From Actinomycetota bacterium (GTDB lineage: Bacteria; Actinomycetota; Acidimicrobiia; Acidimicrobiales; Ilumatobacteraceae), in contig VFZC01000017.1 of the NCBI GenBank assembly GCA_016871355.1, forward strand, positions 1 through 55,180: a stretch of DNA of 55,180 bases, given 5' to 3'. Made by a program: the position numbers and the translations under genes. The notes under the pieces were generated by a model. That model had not been told where the DNA came from and searched no databases. It saw only the letters and a list, made by a program, of their open reading frames with translations. Each line of letters starts with the position of its first letter. Position 1 is the first letter of the stretch. Of this stretch, positions 27,303-34,791 are shown one piece after another.

Positions 27303-27359
27303 TACACTCTGTGACCGCCGACATCCCGTCGGCTTTCACAGAACCGCACCATCCGGTGC
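27303..27359 (+). promoter_or_regulatory. livM-livJ spacer: internal promoter box and two hairpins
   Basis: TACACT (27303-27308) resembles the -10 boxes used elsewhere in the window. It is followed by a hairpin with inner stem GCCGAC/GTCGGC (27317-27322 with 27328-27333) and outer arms TCTGTGA/TCACAGA (27308-27314 with 27336-27342). A second stem, GCACC/GGTGC, occupies 27346-27359. A strong GGGGAGGA ribosome site precedes the livJ ATG. The set could give livJ extra expression or protect its mRNA. Confidence 0.4.
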
Positions 27360-27375
27360 ACCCCTGGGGAGGAAC

Positions 27376-28749
27376 ATGAAGCGCACATCAACTCGCGTGT
27401 TCGCATTGGCCATGGCCAGCGCGCTCACCATCGCGGCGTGCGGTGGCGACGACGAGGGCTCCTCGTCGACCGAAGCCCCCGCCGCCTCCGAGGCTCCGTC
27501 AACCGAAGCCCCGTCGACGGATGCTCCGTCAACGGAAGCACCGGCCGCTGGCTGGGCCGTCAACACCGACGACTGCGTCGACCCCGATGCCGCCAACGCG
27601 CCCATCGAGGGAACCATCAAGATCGGCAGTGCTATGCCGCTGTCGGGTGGCCCCGCCGCCACTGCCTTCGCTCCGGTGAAGGACGGCTTCGAGGCGTACA
27701 TCCAGTGGGCCAACGAGAACAAGATTCTCGGTGACCTCACGATCGAAGTTCAGATCGAAGACGATCAGTACAACAAGGACCTCACGCCAGGTGCCGTCGA
27801 GAAGTTGCTCGACGCCGACACGAACGTGTTCGCCGGCATCATCGGAACTCCGAACAACACCGCGGTCAAGGACCTTCTGAACGAAGAGTGCTACCCGCAG
27901 TTGAACGCCCTCACCGGTTCGCCCTCCTTCGGCAATGCCGAGGAGTATCCGTGGACCACTGGTCTCCTCATTCCTTACACGACTGAGGCCAAGGCCTACG
28001 CCGCGCTGATCGCCGACCAGTTCCCGGCCGGTGCCAAGGTCGCATTGTTCACCGTGAACAACGAGTTCGGTCAGGTGTACGCCGAGGCGTTCAAGGAGAT
28101 CGCTCCGGAGTTCAACATCGAGCTCGTCGACGAGCAGACCATCGAAGCAACCGATGCCGCTCCGCCGACCGCTCAGGTGAACTCGATCGCGAGCAACGCT
28201 CCCGACGCGATTCTCGCCGTGCCGTTGGGTGCTGGTTGCGCGACTTTCCTCGGTGAAGTCGCCAACGCGAAGGCCGCCAACGCTGGTTGGAATCCGGCCA
28301 TCTTCATGACGGCAACGTGCTCGTCGCCGCTGATCCTCGGATTGGCCGGTCCGGCTGCCGATGGCATCTACACCGCCAACAACTTGGTCGACATCCTTGA
28401 TCCGGAAGTCGCCGCGCAGCCGGCCGTGGCCGAGTACATCGCCTTCATGGAAGGCCTCGGCAAGGGAGACATCATCACGACTGCGGCCGCCGGCTGGCAC
28501 ACCGCTGAGGTCACGGTCCTCACGCTGAAGGCCGCCCTCGAGTCAGAGGCCGGTTTGACCCGTGCGTCGATCATCAATGCCGCCCGCGCCTTCAACCAGG
28601 CCACGACGTTCACGCGTCCGGGCATCACGTTGAAGATGAATGGCGTGGACGACCAATACATGTCCGAGTCGTTGCAGGTCATTCAGTACAACGCGACCAC
28701 CAAGTTGTTCACCGACATCGGCGAGCTCATCACCGATTTCGAGAGCTGA
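27376..28749 (+). CDS. livJ: ABC transporter substrate-binding lipoprotein (LivJ/LivK type)
   Basis: A 457-aa lipoprotein. The signal peptide ends IAAC (about residue 22). A low-complexity linker of repeated STEAP/STDAP units follows, then a type I periplasmic-binding fold: TIKIGSAMPLSGG, NTAVKDLLNEECYPQLNALTGS, ALFTVNNEFGQVYAEAFKEIAP. It delivers ligand to LivHM-LivGF. It has a strong ribosome site and ends just before a triple hairpin array, consistent with high expression. The ligand is not identifiable from sequence alone. Confidence 0.9.
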   Translation: MKRTSTRVFALAMASALTIAACGGDDEGSSSTEAPAASEAPSTEAPSTDAPSTEAPAAGWAVNTDDCVDPDAANAPIEGTIKIGSAMPLSGGPAATAFAPVKDGFEAYIQWANENKILGDLTIEVQIEDDQYNKDLTPGAVEKLLDADTNVFAGIIGTPNNTAVKDLLNEECYPQLNALTGSPSFGNAEEYPWTTGLLIPYTTEAKAYAALIADQFPAGAKVALFTVNNEFGQVYAEAFKEIAPEFNIELVDEQTIEATDAAPPTAQVNSIASNAPDAILAVPLGAGCATFLGEVANAKAANAGWNPAIFMTATCSSPLILGLAGPAADGIYTANNLVDILDPEVAAQPAVAEYIAFMEGLGKGDIITTAAAGWHTAEVTVLTLKAALESEAGLTRASIINAARAFNQATTFTRPGITLKMNGVDDQYMSESLQVIQYNATTKLFTDIGELITDFES

Positions 28750-28770
28750 TTTCGACGTCGTCGAAGTGAG

Positions 28771-28861
28771 AGAGCCCGCCCGGAAGGGCGGGCTCTTTTG
28801 CATCTGGTCCGCCCGGAAGGGCGGGCTCTTTTGCATCTGGTCCGCCCGCGAGGGCGGGCAC
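28771..28861 (+). terminator. Triple tandem hairpin terminator array after livJ
   Basis: The first hairpin has an 11-bp stem, AGAGCCCGCCC (28771-28781) with GGGCGGGCTCT (28786-28796), capped by a GGAA tetraloop and followed by TTTT. A 33-bp unit containing the stem, T-run and CATCTGGTC repeats at 28777, 28810 and 28843. The second copy is exact; the third has loop GCGA-like changes and no T-run. The first two are intrinsic terminators for the liv operon. On the minus strand no T-run follows, so they do not terminate the opposing gene. Confidence 0.85.
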
Positions 28862-28884
28862 TCGCACTCGGCAGTAAAGGACGA

Positions 28885-29175
28885 TCAGCCGGTGACTTTG
28901 CCGTCGACCACGGTGATCTCGCGATCGCCGGTGATCTCGACGATGAACTCCCACTCGTCACCGTCGTTGTCGACGGCCGAGCACGAGAACTGGGTTCCTT
29001 CGTTCTCCGACGACGGCTGTTCGCACACCGCTTCCGAGAAGCGATACCCGGCCTCGTCGGCCAACGAATCGCTCTCGAGATACTTCTCGGTCTCCTTGCG
29101 ATAGTCGGCCGGGCTGGCCGAACAGGCCGCCATCAACATCACGCCAACGGTGATGGCGAAGAGCCGTCGTTTCAT
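28885..29175 (-). CDS. Small DUF4333-like lipoprotein
   Basis: A 96-aa protein. The signal peptide has lipobox MAAC (about residue 18), followed by an acidic/polar domain with two Cys: AVCEQPSSENEGTQFSCSAVDNDGDEWEFIVEITG. Helix, Cys, loop, Cys, then a VxVxITG-type strand resembles DUF4333 domains of actinobacterial lipoproteins. The function is unknown. It begins 2 nt after the stop of the RarD-like gene and so is in the same operon. Confidence 0.68.
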   Translation of the reverse strand: MKRRLFAITVGVMLMAACSASPADYRKETEKYLESDSLADEAGYRFSEAVCEQPSSENEGTQFSCSAVDNDGDEWEFIVEITGDREITVVDGKVTG

Positions 29176-29177
29176 GT

Positions 29178-30116
29178 TCAGTACAGCTCCTCGTTCGTGA
29201 CGATGGGTCGGCGGGCCCGACGAATCGTGTCGATCGTCAGGGCCACGAGAGCGATCCACACGAGGGAGAAACCTACGACACGACTGGTGGTGAGGGTCTC
29301 GTCGTAGGCCAGCCAGCCGAGCAAGAAGTTGATCACCGGCACCGAGTACTGCATCGGGCCGATCACGGTCATCGGGATGCGTTGGGCCGCGTAGGCGAAC
29401 ATCATGAGCGGGATCGCGGTGATCACGCCGAGAAAAGCGATCAGGATCCAGTCGACCGCACCGGCCGTGCGCACCACGCTGTCGGCGTACTGCAGGTGCC
29501 AGAGGATCAGCGCGACCGCGGGGACGGTGATCACCATGGTTTCGATCGTGAGGCCTTCGATGGGTGACAACGGGATCTGCCGCTTCAGATACCCGTAGGT
29601 GGTCCAGCTCGCCGCGATCAACAGTGCGTAGACCGGAACCCGCCCGTAACTGAACGTGAGCACCACCACCGACGACAGACCGAGCAGAGCCGTCAACCGC
29701 TGCACGGGTTGCAGTTGTTCGCCGAGAACCTTGACGCCGACCAGCATGGCTCCGAGCGGAGAGATGAAGTACCCGAGCGCGGCTTCGATCACGTGGCCTT
29801 CGCTCACGACGATCACGTACGAGGTCCAGTTGAGCAACAGCACGATCGACGCCAGGGCCACCGGTTTCGTGAGTCGACGCTCGCGAATGTCGGCGATGAG
29901 GGGCGCCAGTCGCCCGCGCCACGACATGATCACCACGAGGAGTACCACCGACAACACCACGCGGTAACCGATCAGTTCGACCGGCGAGTACTCCTTGAGG
30001 GCTTTCCAATAGACGGTGAGGAAGCCCCACACCACGTACGCCGTCATTCCCGAGGCCGCACCGCGGCGATCGATCGCCGTGGTGGTTCGTGATGGCTCGG
30101 TGGCTGCGGAAGTCAC
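29178..30116 (-). CDS. rarD: RarD/EamA-family membrane transporter
   Basis: A 312-aa protein with about ten hydrophobic helices in the DMT (EamA) arrangement. RarD hallmarks are GMTAYVVWGFLTVYWKAL near the N-terminus, NWTSYVIVVSEGHVIEAALGYFISPL in the middle, and IPMTVIGPMQYSVPVINFLLGWLAYDE in the second repeat. RarD proteins are named after chloramphenicol sensitivity, but their substrate is not established. The GTG start has AGGAAG 5 nt upstream. It is divergent from pgi, 64 bp away. Confidence 0.87.
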   Translation of the reverse strand: MTSAATEPSRTTTAIDRRGAASGMTAYVVWGFLTVYWKALKEYSPVELIGYRVVLSVVLLVVIMSWRGRLAPLIADIRERRLTKPVALASIVLLLNWTSYVIVVSEGHVIEAALGYFISPLGAMLVGVKVLGEQLQPVQRLTALLGLSSVVVLTFSYGRVPVYALLIAASWTTYGYLKRQIPLSPIEGLTIETMVITVPAVALILWHLQYADSVVRTAGAVDWILIAFLGVITAIPLMMFAYAAQRIPMTVIGPMQYSVPVINFLLGWLAYDETLTTSRVVGFSLVWIALVALTIDTIRRARRPIVTNEELY

Positions 30117-30167
30117 TCGATCTTCCTAGCAGTCCGTCCTCGCCGGATCGGGTTCTCTCGGTGCGAG

Positions 30168-30173
30168 TAGCGT
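30168..30173 (+). promoter_or_regulatory. -10 box TAGCGT of pgi
   Basis: TAGCGT, then 7 nt, then GTG at 30181; leaderless arrangement. Confidence 0.5.
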
Positions 30174-30180
30174 CGGTCGC

Positions 30181-31785
30181 GTGACCGAGCGCATCGAATC
30201 CACCCCCGAGTGGGCCGTGGTGCGTTCGCTCGTGAAGTCGGTCGACCTCAGCGCCGAGTTCGCGTCCGATTCGCAGCGGGCCGAGCACTTCACGTTGCGG
30301 CTGGGCGATCTCCTGATCGACACGTCGAAGAACCTCTGGACGCGCGAGATTCGGTCTGCCCTTGGTGAGGTCGCGCGGCGAGCCGATGTGGCGGGGGCGT
30401 GGCGTCGACTGCGCGGTGGCGAGATCGTCAACGAGTCGGAGGGTCGTTCGGTGGCGCACTGGGCCTTACGCGTACCGGTCGGTTCGCCCGCGGTGGTTGC
30501 CGGCCTCGACGTGGCGAGCGATGTGCACGACGTTCTCCACGCGATCACCCAGTTCGCCGACGACGTTCGTTCCGGACGGCTGGCCGGTGCGACTGGTCAG
30601 CGCTTCACCGACGTGGTCAACATCGGAATCGGCGGGAGCGATCTCGGCCCGGCCATGGCGTACGACGCCTTGCGTGCTTTCCGCAGTGGTCCGCGGTGCC
30701 ACTTCGTGTCCAATGTCGACCCGGCCAACACGCGGGCCGCTCTCGACGGCCTCGACCCGGCTCGAACACTCGTGATCGTGTCGTCGAAGACGTTCACCAC
30801 CACCGAGACGATGGCCAATGCGGTGGCCGTGCGCGAATGGATCGTCGAAAGTCTGGGAGCGAGCGCCGTTGCGGCGCACTTCGCCGCGGTCACCACCAAC
30901 ACACGAGCCACCGCCTCGTTCGGTGTCGACCCGGCGAAGGTCTTCGGCTTCTGGAACTGGGTGGGCGGACGGTATTCGCTCGGTTCGGCCATCGGTCTGT
31001 CGCTGGCCATCGCCGTCGGCCCCGTGTCGTTCGGCGAGATGTTGGCCGGAATGCACCTCGTCGACGAGCACGTGAGCCAGTCGGTCGATCAGCCGCTCGC
31101 CAACGCTCCGCTCGTCCACGCTCTGTTGGCGGTGTGGTACTCGAACTTCCTCGGTGCCGAAACCCGGGCCATCGTGCCGTACTCGCACGATCTACGGCGC
31201 TTTCCGTCGTACCTCCAACAACTCGACATGGAGTCGAACGGTAAATCGGTCGATCGGGCCGGTCGTGCTATCGCAGTGCCCACCGGACCCATCGTGTGGG
31301 GCGGACCCGGGACCGACGGCCAACACGCGTATTTCCAACTCCTGCACCAAGGCACTCATCTCGTGCCGGTCGACTTCATCGGATTCGCTCGACCAACTGA
31401 CGGCGATCAAGAACGTCACGACGCGCTCATGGCCAACCTCTTCGCCCAGTCGCAAGCGCTGGCGTTCGGTCGAGCGGTCGACTCGTCGTTGCCGAGCGCC
31501 GAGCACCGCGTGTTCGCCGGTAATCGGCCGAGCACGTTGATCCTGGCCCCGGCGCTCACTCCGTCGGTGCTCGGGCAACTGATCGCGCTCTACGAACACT
31601 CGGTGTTCTTCCAGGGTGCGGTGTGGGGGATCAACAGCTTCGATCAATGGGGCGTGGAGTTGGGAAAGGACGTCGCCCACGGGATCGGACAAGAACTGGT
31701 CGACGGTCGCCACCACGTGAGCGATCCGGCCACCCGTCGCCTGATCGAGTGGTACCGCTCCCACCGTCACAGGTCCGTGGAATAA
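30181..31785 (+). CDS. pgi: Glucose-6-phosphate isomerase
   Basis: A 534-aa enzyme interconverting glucose-6-phosphate and fructose-6-phosphate. The SIS fold shows VNIGIGGSDLGPAMAYDAL and ISSKTFTTTETMANA-like segments (VSSKTFTTTETMANAV). The PGI signature region GRYSLGSAIGLSLA and QLDMESNGKSVDRAG (catalytic Glu) follow, and SFDQWGVELGKDVA carries the active-site Lys. Its length is that of classical PGI. It is followed 10 bp later by pafB and so may be co-transcribed with the WYL regulators. Confidence 0.95.
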   Translation: MTERIESTPEWAVVRSLVKSVDLSAEFASDSQRAEHFTLRLGDLLIDTSKNLWTREIRSALGEVARRADVAGAWRRLRGGEIVNESEGRSVAHWALRVPVGSPAVVAGLDVASDVHDVLHAITQFADDVRSGRLAGATGQRFTDVVNIGIGGSDLGPAMAYDALRAFRSGPRCHFVSNVDPANTRAALDGLDPARTLVIVSSKTFTTTETMANAVAVREWIVESLGASAVAAHFAAVTTNTRATASFGVDPAKVFGFWNWVGGRYSLGSAIGLSLAIAVGPVSFGEMLAGMHLVDEHVSQSVDQPLANAPLVHALLAVWYSNFLGAETRAIVPYSHDLRRFPSYLQQLDMESNGKSVDRAGRAIAVPTGPIVWGGPGTDGQHAYFQLLHQGTHLVPVDFIGFARPTDGDQERHDALMANLFAQSQALAFGRAVDSSLPSAEHRVFAGNRPSTLILAPALTPSVLGQLIALYEHSVFFQGAVWGINSFDQWGVELGKDVAHGIGQELVDGRHHVSDPATRRLIEWYRSHRHRSVE

Positions 31786-31795
31786 TCGCTAGACC

Positions 31796-32755
31796 GTGCA
31801 ACAACTCGAACGCGTCACCAACCTCCTGACCCTGCTCATCTCGGCGCGACGACCGGTCACGTTCGAAGAGATTCGCAACGAGTTACGAGGTCAGTATCCC
31901 GACAATTTGTCGGCGGCCCGAGCGGCGTTCGAGCGCGACAAGGCGATCTTGCGCCAAGAGGGTGTGCCCATCGAGCAGAGCACCCTGGGTGGCGATCAGG
32001 CCGGTCAGATGGCGTACCGCGTTCCGCGCAGCGCGTACGAAGCCGTCGATTTCGGGCTCGACGACGACGAGGCTCGCGCCTTGCGTCTTGCCGTCGGTGC
32101 CGTTCGACTCGGAACCACCTGGTCGCGTGACGCGTTGTGGAAGGTCGACCTGGTCGGTGATGTCGCCGGTGATGCCAGTGGTGACGGTGTTCCGGTCGCG
32201 GCGTCGATTCCGGTCGATCCGCGCCTGCCGGCTTTGCACCGGGCGCTCGCGCAGCGTTCCACCGTGTCGTTCTCGTATCGCGGCAAAGCGCGGCGACTCC
32301 AACCCCATGGTCTGTTGGCGCGCGACGGCTGGTGGTACGTGGTCGGTCACGACCTCGAGGTCGACGCGCAACGCACCTATCGAGTCGACCGCATCGAGCG
32401 TGACGTGTCCGTTGGTGATGCGGGTTCGTACTCGATTCCGGCTGACTTCCGGGTGCGCGATTCGTTTCCGTCCGACCCGAAACTCCTGCCCGACAACGTC
32501 GACGTCGGATCCGACGTCGCGGTGGTCCGGATCGATCCGTCCGATGTCGGCGTGGTGCTCGGGCAGTACGGCCGCGATGCGGTGGTGGCCGAGAACCCCG
32601 ACGGGTCGTTCGACTTCAACATTCCCTGCAGCAACGTGCAGGCGTTCAACCACTGGTTGTTCGGTTTTCTCGAGCGTGCCGAAGTGGTGTCGCCGCCGGC
32701 CTTGCGGGCCCTCGTCGTCGAGTGGCTCGAAGATCTCGTGAAGGCGCCGCTGTGA
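31796..32755 (+). CDS. pafB: WYL-domain regulator, PafB-like
   Basis: A 319-aa protein. It has an N-terminal winged helix (QQLERVTNLLTLLISARRPVTFEEIRNEL) and a middle WYL domain with DGWWYVVGHDLEVDAQRTYRVDRIERDV (about residues 180-210). The C-terminal WCX region ends in EWLEDLVKAPL. PafB and PafC together activate the DNA-damage regulon in mycobacteria. Here the pair overlaps (GTGA) and so is translated 1:1. The proteasome ligase gene pafA, usual neighbour in mycobacteria, is not in this window. Confidence 0.87.
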   Translation: MQQLERVTNLLTLLISARRPVTFEEIRNELRGQYPDNLSAARAAFERDKAILRQEGVPIEQSTLGGDQAGQMAYRVPRSAYEAVDFGLDDDEARALRLAVGAVRLGTTWSRDALWKVDLVGDVAGDASGDGVPVAASIPVDPRLPALHRALAQRSTVSFSYRGKARRLQPHGLLARDGWWYVVGHDLEVDAQRTYRVDRIERDVSVGDAGSYSIPADFRVRDSFPSDPKLLPDNVDVGSDVAVVRIDPSDVGVVLGQYGRDAVVAENPDGSFDFNIPCSNVQAFNHWLFGFLERAEVVSPPALRALVVEWLEDLVKAPL

Positions 32756-33693
32756 GTCGTCGCGGTCCGCGTCCGGTCAACGAGCGCCTGCGCGGCCTGC
32801 TCGTGATGCTGCCGTGGTTGGCCGAGCGTCAGGTGGTGTCCACCGAGGAGATGGCCGCGCACTTCGACCTGCCGGTCGACGACCTCGTGGCCGATCTCAC
32901 GCTGGCATCGATGTGCGGTATCTCGCAGGATCCCCGCCATCTCATCGACCTCTACATCGACGAGGGCATGGTCCACTTCGGTCTCACCAAGTACTTCGAG
33001 CGTCCGTTACGTCTCAGCCAAGCCGAAGCAGCGTCGCTCGTGGTGGCAGCCAAGGCGGCGTCGGCCCTGCCCAGTGCCGACGAATCCGATGCGCTGTCGC
33101 GGGCCATTCGCAAGATCGAAGCGGTGCTCGGTGCCGATGCGGTGAACACCGTCGACGTGCAGATCGACCTGCCCGAGACCGTTCCGCCGTTGCGCGACGC
33201 CGTGACCGACCGAGCGGTCGTGGTGCTCGAGTACTGGACTCCCGATTCGGGCCGAACCGCTCGGCGGGTGGTCGAACCGATCGAAGTGTTCAGCGACGGT
33301 CCGCACTGGTACCTGCGGGGTATCGATCGCGATCAGCGGGCCGAACGCACCTATCGCGTCGACCGCATCGCCGAATGGACGCGCAGCGGCGAACAGCACT
33401 CGGCTCCGTTCACGCCGCGTCGCGACTGGTTCGCCGATGCACCCGAACTGCCCGACGTCACTGTGGTGATCGAGTCGGGCTGGCGTTGGGTCATCGAGCC
33501 GTACCCGGTGCGCAGTGTCGATGAGTTGCCCGATGGGTCGCTACGAGTTCGGCTCGTGGTCACCAATCGGCGTTGGCTCGAAAGGCTCCTCGTTCGGTTG
33601 GGCACGCACGCTCGGGTGGAAACGCCGCTCGACCGGCGGGCCGTCGGTAAGGACATCGCCGAGGTGATGTTGATTCGCTACCGCATGACGTAG
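32752..33693 (+). CDS. pafC: WYL-domain regulator, PafC-like
   Basis: A 313-aa protein. Its winged-helix start is GPRPVNERLRGLLVMLPWLAERQVVSTEEMAAHF, its WYL core is GPHWYLRGIDRDQRAERTYRVDRIAEW (about residues 180-205), and a C-terminal WCX domain follows. The GTG start overlaps the pafB stop by 4 bp. It is expected to act as a heterodimer with PafB in the DNA-damage response. The 3' end overlaps the convergent exonuclease gene by 16 bp. Confidence 0.87.
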   Translation: MSRRGPRPVNERLRGLLVMLPWLAERQVVSTEEMAAHFDLPVDDLVADLTLASMCGISQDPRHLIDLYIDEGMVHFGLTKYFERPLRLSQAEAASLVVAAKAASALPSADESDALSRAIRKIEAVLGADAVNTVDVQIDLPETVPPLRDAVTDRAVVVLEYWTPDSGRTARRVVEPIEVFSDGPHWYLRGIDRDQRAERTYRVDRIAEWTRSGEQHSAPFTPRRDWFADAPELPDVTVVIESGWRWVIEPYPVRSVDELPDGSLRVRLVVTNRRWLERLLVRLGTHARVETPLDRRAVGKDIAEVMLIRYRMT

Positions 33694-34235
33694 CGCATCA
33701 GGTCGGCCTCGGTGGTCGCCGCATGAGCACGGAGCAAGTGCGGCAAGACTCCGGCCGCCGCGCGGGCGTCGTGCAAGGCGTGGTGGGCGCGCGGAAAGGG
33801 CATGGCGAATTCCTCGCACAGCGACGTGAGCTTGTGGCTGCGTTGGGCGGTGCCGGCCCGACGGCGCGACAGCGCGAGGGTGCAGAGCGATCCGATCCAC
33901 GAATACTCCACGCCGTGACGACGCGCGGCGGCGCGCAGGAAGCCCATGTCGAATGCCGCGTTGTGGGCCACGACCACACAGCCCGAGGTGAGTTCGGCCA
34001 CTCGGCGGACCGCCCACTTCTCCGAGTGCGCGAACATCAACTGGCGACGGGTGATTCCGTGGATGTGGGTCGGGCCGAGCGAGTCGGTAAATCGTCGACG
34101 CGGGCGAATGTACGACGACCATTCGCGCGACGACGCAGTGGGACCATCGAGGAAGACGATGGCGACTTGAAGGATCGCGTCGTGTTCGACGTCGAGGCCG
34201 CTCGTCTCGAGATCGAGGACGGCCAGGCGAGTCAC
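33678..34235 (-). CDS. DnaQ-like (DEDDh) 3'-5' exonuclease
   Basis: A 185-aa protein with the exonuclease motifs of DNA polymerase III epsilon-like enzymes: ExoI LAVLDLETSG (Asp8, Glu10), ExoII VVAHNAAFDMGFLRAA and ExoIII HHALHDARAA, the His-x4-Asp of DEDDh types. It is a stand-alone domain with no BRCT or UvrC extension. It starts 24 nt after the whiB stop on the same strand and is probably co-transcribed with whiB. It may act in proofreading or repair; the substrate is not resolved. Confidence 0.88.
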   Translation of the reverse strand: MTRLAVLDLETSGLDVEHDAILQVAIVFLDGPTASSREWSSYIRPRRRFTDSLGPTHIHGITRRQLMFAHSEKWAVRRVAELTSGCVVVAHNAAFDMGFLRAAARRHGVEYSWIGSLCTLALSRRRAGTAQRSHKLTSLCEEFAMPFPRAHHALHDARAAAGVLPHLLRAHAATTEADLMRYVMR

Positions 34236-34258
34236 GCGGGGTGACCCGGGGGATTGAC

Positions 34259-34573
34259 TCAGACCACGGCGCGCTGGCTACGGGCGCGCACTCCGATGGG
34301 AGCGGCCACGGTGAAGCCAGCGAGGTGACGCTCTTCTTCGGACTCGCCACCCCAGAAGCCGTACTCGCGGTTGCCGCGGGCGAAGTTCTGGCAATCGACA
34401 TTCACCGGACAGGTTCGGCAGAGGAGTCGAGCCTGGGCCTCCCGACGCACGCGCGCCTGCGGTCGCTCGGCCTTGGGTGGGAAGAACAGATGAGTGCGGC
34501 CCTTGCACACCGCGTGGTCCATCCAGTTGATGGACGGGGCGATCTCCAGGAACAGGGACTCGAGTGCCGACAT
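34259..34573 (-). CDS. WhiB-family iron-sulfur transcription factor
   Basis: A 104-aa protein with the four WhiB cysteines (C23, C52, C55, C61, the last three spaced CxxCx5C), which bind a 4Fe-4S cluster. It also has the GFWGG turn (72-76) that usually contacts the principal sigma factor. A basic segment RARSQR near the C-terminus could bind DNA. WhiB proteins are confined to actinobacteria and their phages. A strong sigma-70-like promoter lies about 100 bp upstream, implying a leader of about 95 nt. The subclass is not assigned. Confidence 0.92.
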   Translation of the reverse strand: MSALESLFLEIAPSINWMDHAVCKGRTHLFFPPKAERPQARVRREAQARLLCRTCPVNVDCQNFARGNREYGFWGGESEEERHLAGFTVAAPIGVRARSQRAVV

Positions 34574-34673
34574 GGTGGCCGTCCTAACGAAGGGGAGTGG
34601 TATGGGGTGGGCGGTTGGTGTTCAGAAAGGAGCGGCGGGGGCCGGAGGGGGAGGAACCCGCCGCACGCATTTA

Positions 34674-34702
34674 ACACTAAAACTGAAAACGGCCGCCGTC
34701 AA
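34674..34702 (-). promoter_or_regulatory. whiB promoter (TTGACG-17-TAGTGT)
   Basis: On the minus strand TTGACG (complement of 34697-34702) is separated by exactly 17 nt from TAGTGT (complement of 34674-34679). Both spacing and hexamers match a housekeeping sigma promoter. The expected transcript starts near 34667 and carries a leader of about 95 nt before the whiB ATG. Confidence 0.7.
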
Positions 34703-34713
34703 GAACTTCTTGA
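34699..34713 (-). promoter_or_regulatory. 15-bp palindrome overlapping the whiB -35 box
   Basis: TCAAGAA-C-TTCTTGA is a perfect inverted repeat of 7-bp arms around one base. It overlaps the -35 hexamer of the whiB promoter, the position of a repressor operator or class II activator site. The binding protein is unknown. Confidence 0.5.
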
Positions 34714-34751
34714 AAAATCTTGGTGCGGCCGCCGGACCGGGAAAAGACGCA

Positions 34752-34791
34752 GGTCAGAGCGGGTTCAGAGTGGGGTCAGCGCAGGTTCAGA
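34752..34791. repeat. Short direct repeats GGTCAGAG/GGTTCAGAG
   Basis: Four imperfect copies (GGTCAGAG, GGTTCAGAG, GGGTCAGCG, GGTTCAGAG) are spaced 10-15 bp apart between the whiB promoter and the phoH stop codon, the last overlapping that stop. They could be activator half-sites for whiB or simple sequence drift. Confidence 0.4.

Noticed and set aside
28771-28861. CRISPR-like array
   Set aside because: The 33-bp units are contiguous hairpins with T-runs and no unique spacers.
28640-29104. Repeat-containing plus-strand ORF across the terminator array
   Set aside because: Its repeated peptide (KGGLFCIW) is only the translation of the terminator repeats, and the frame overlaps livJ and the opposing lipoprotein gene.
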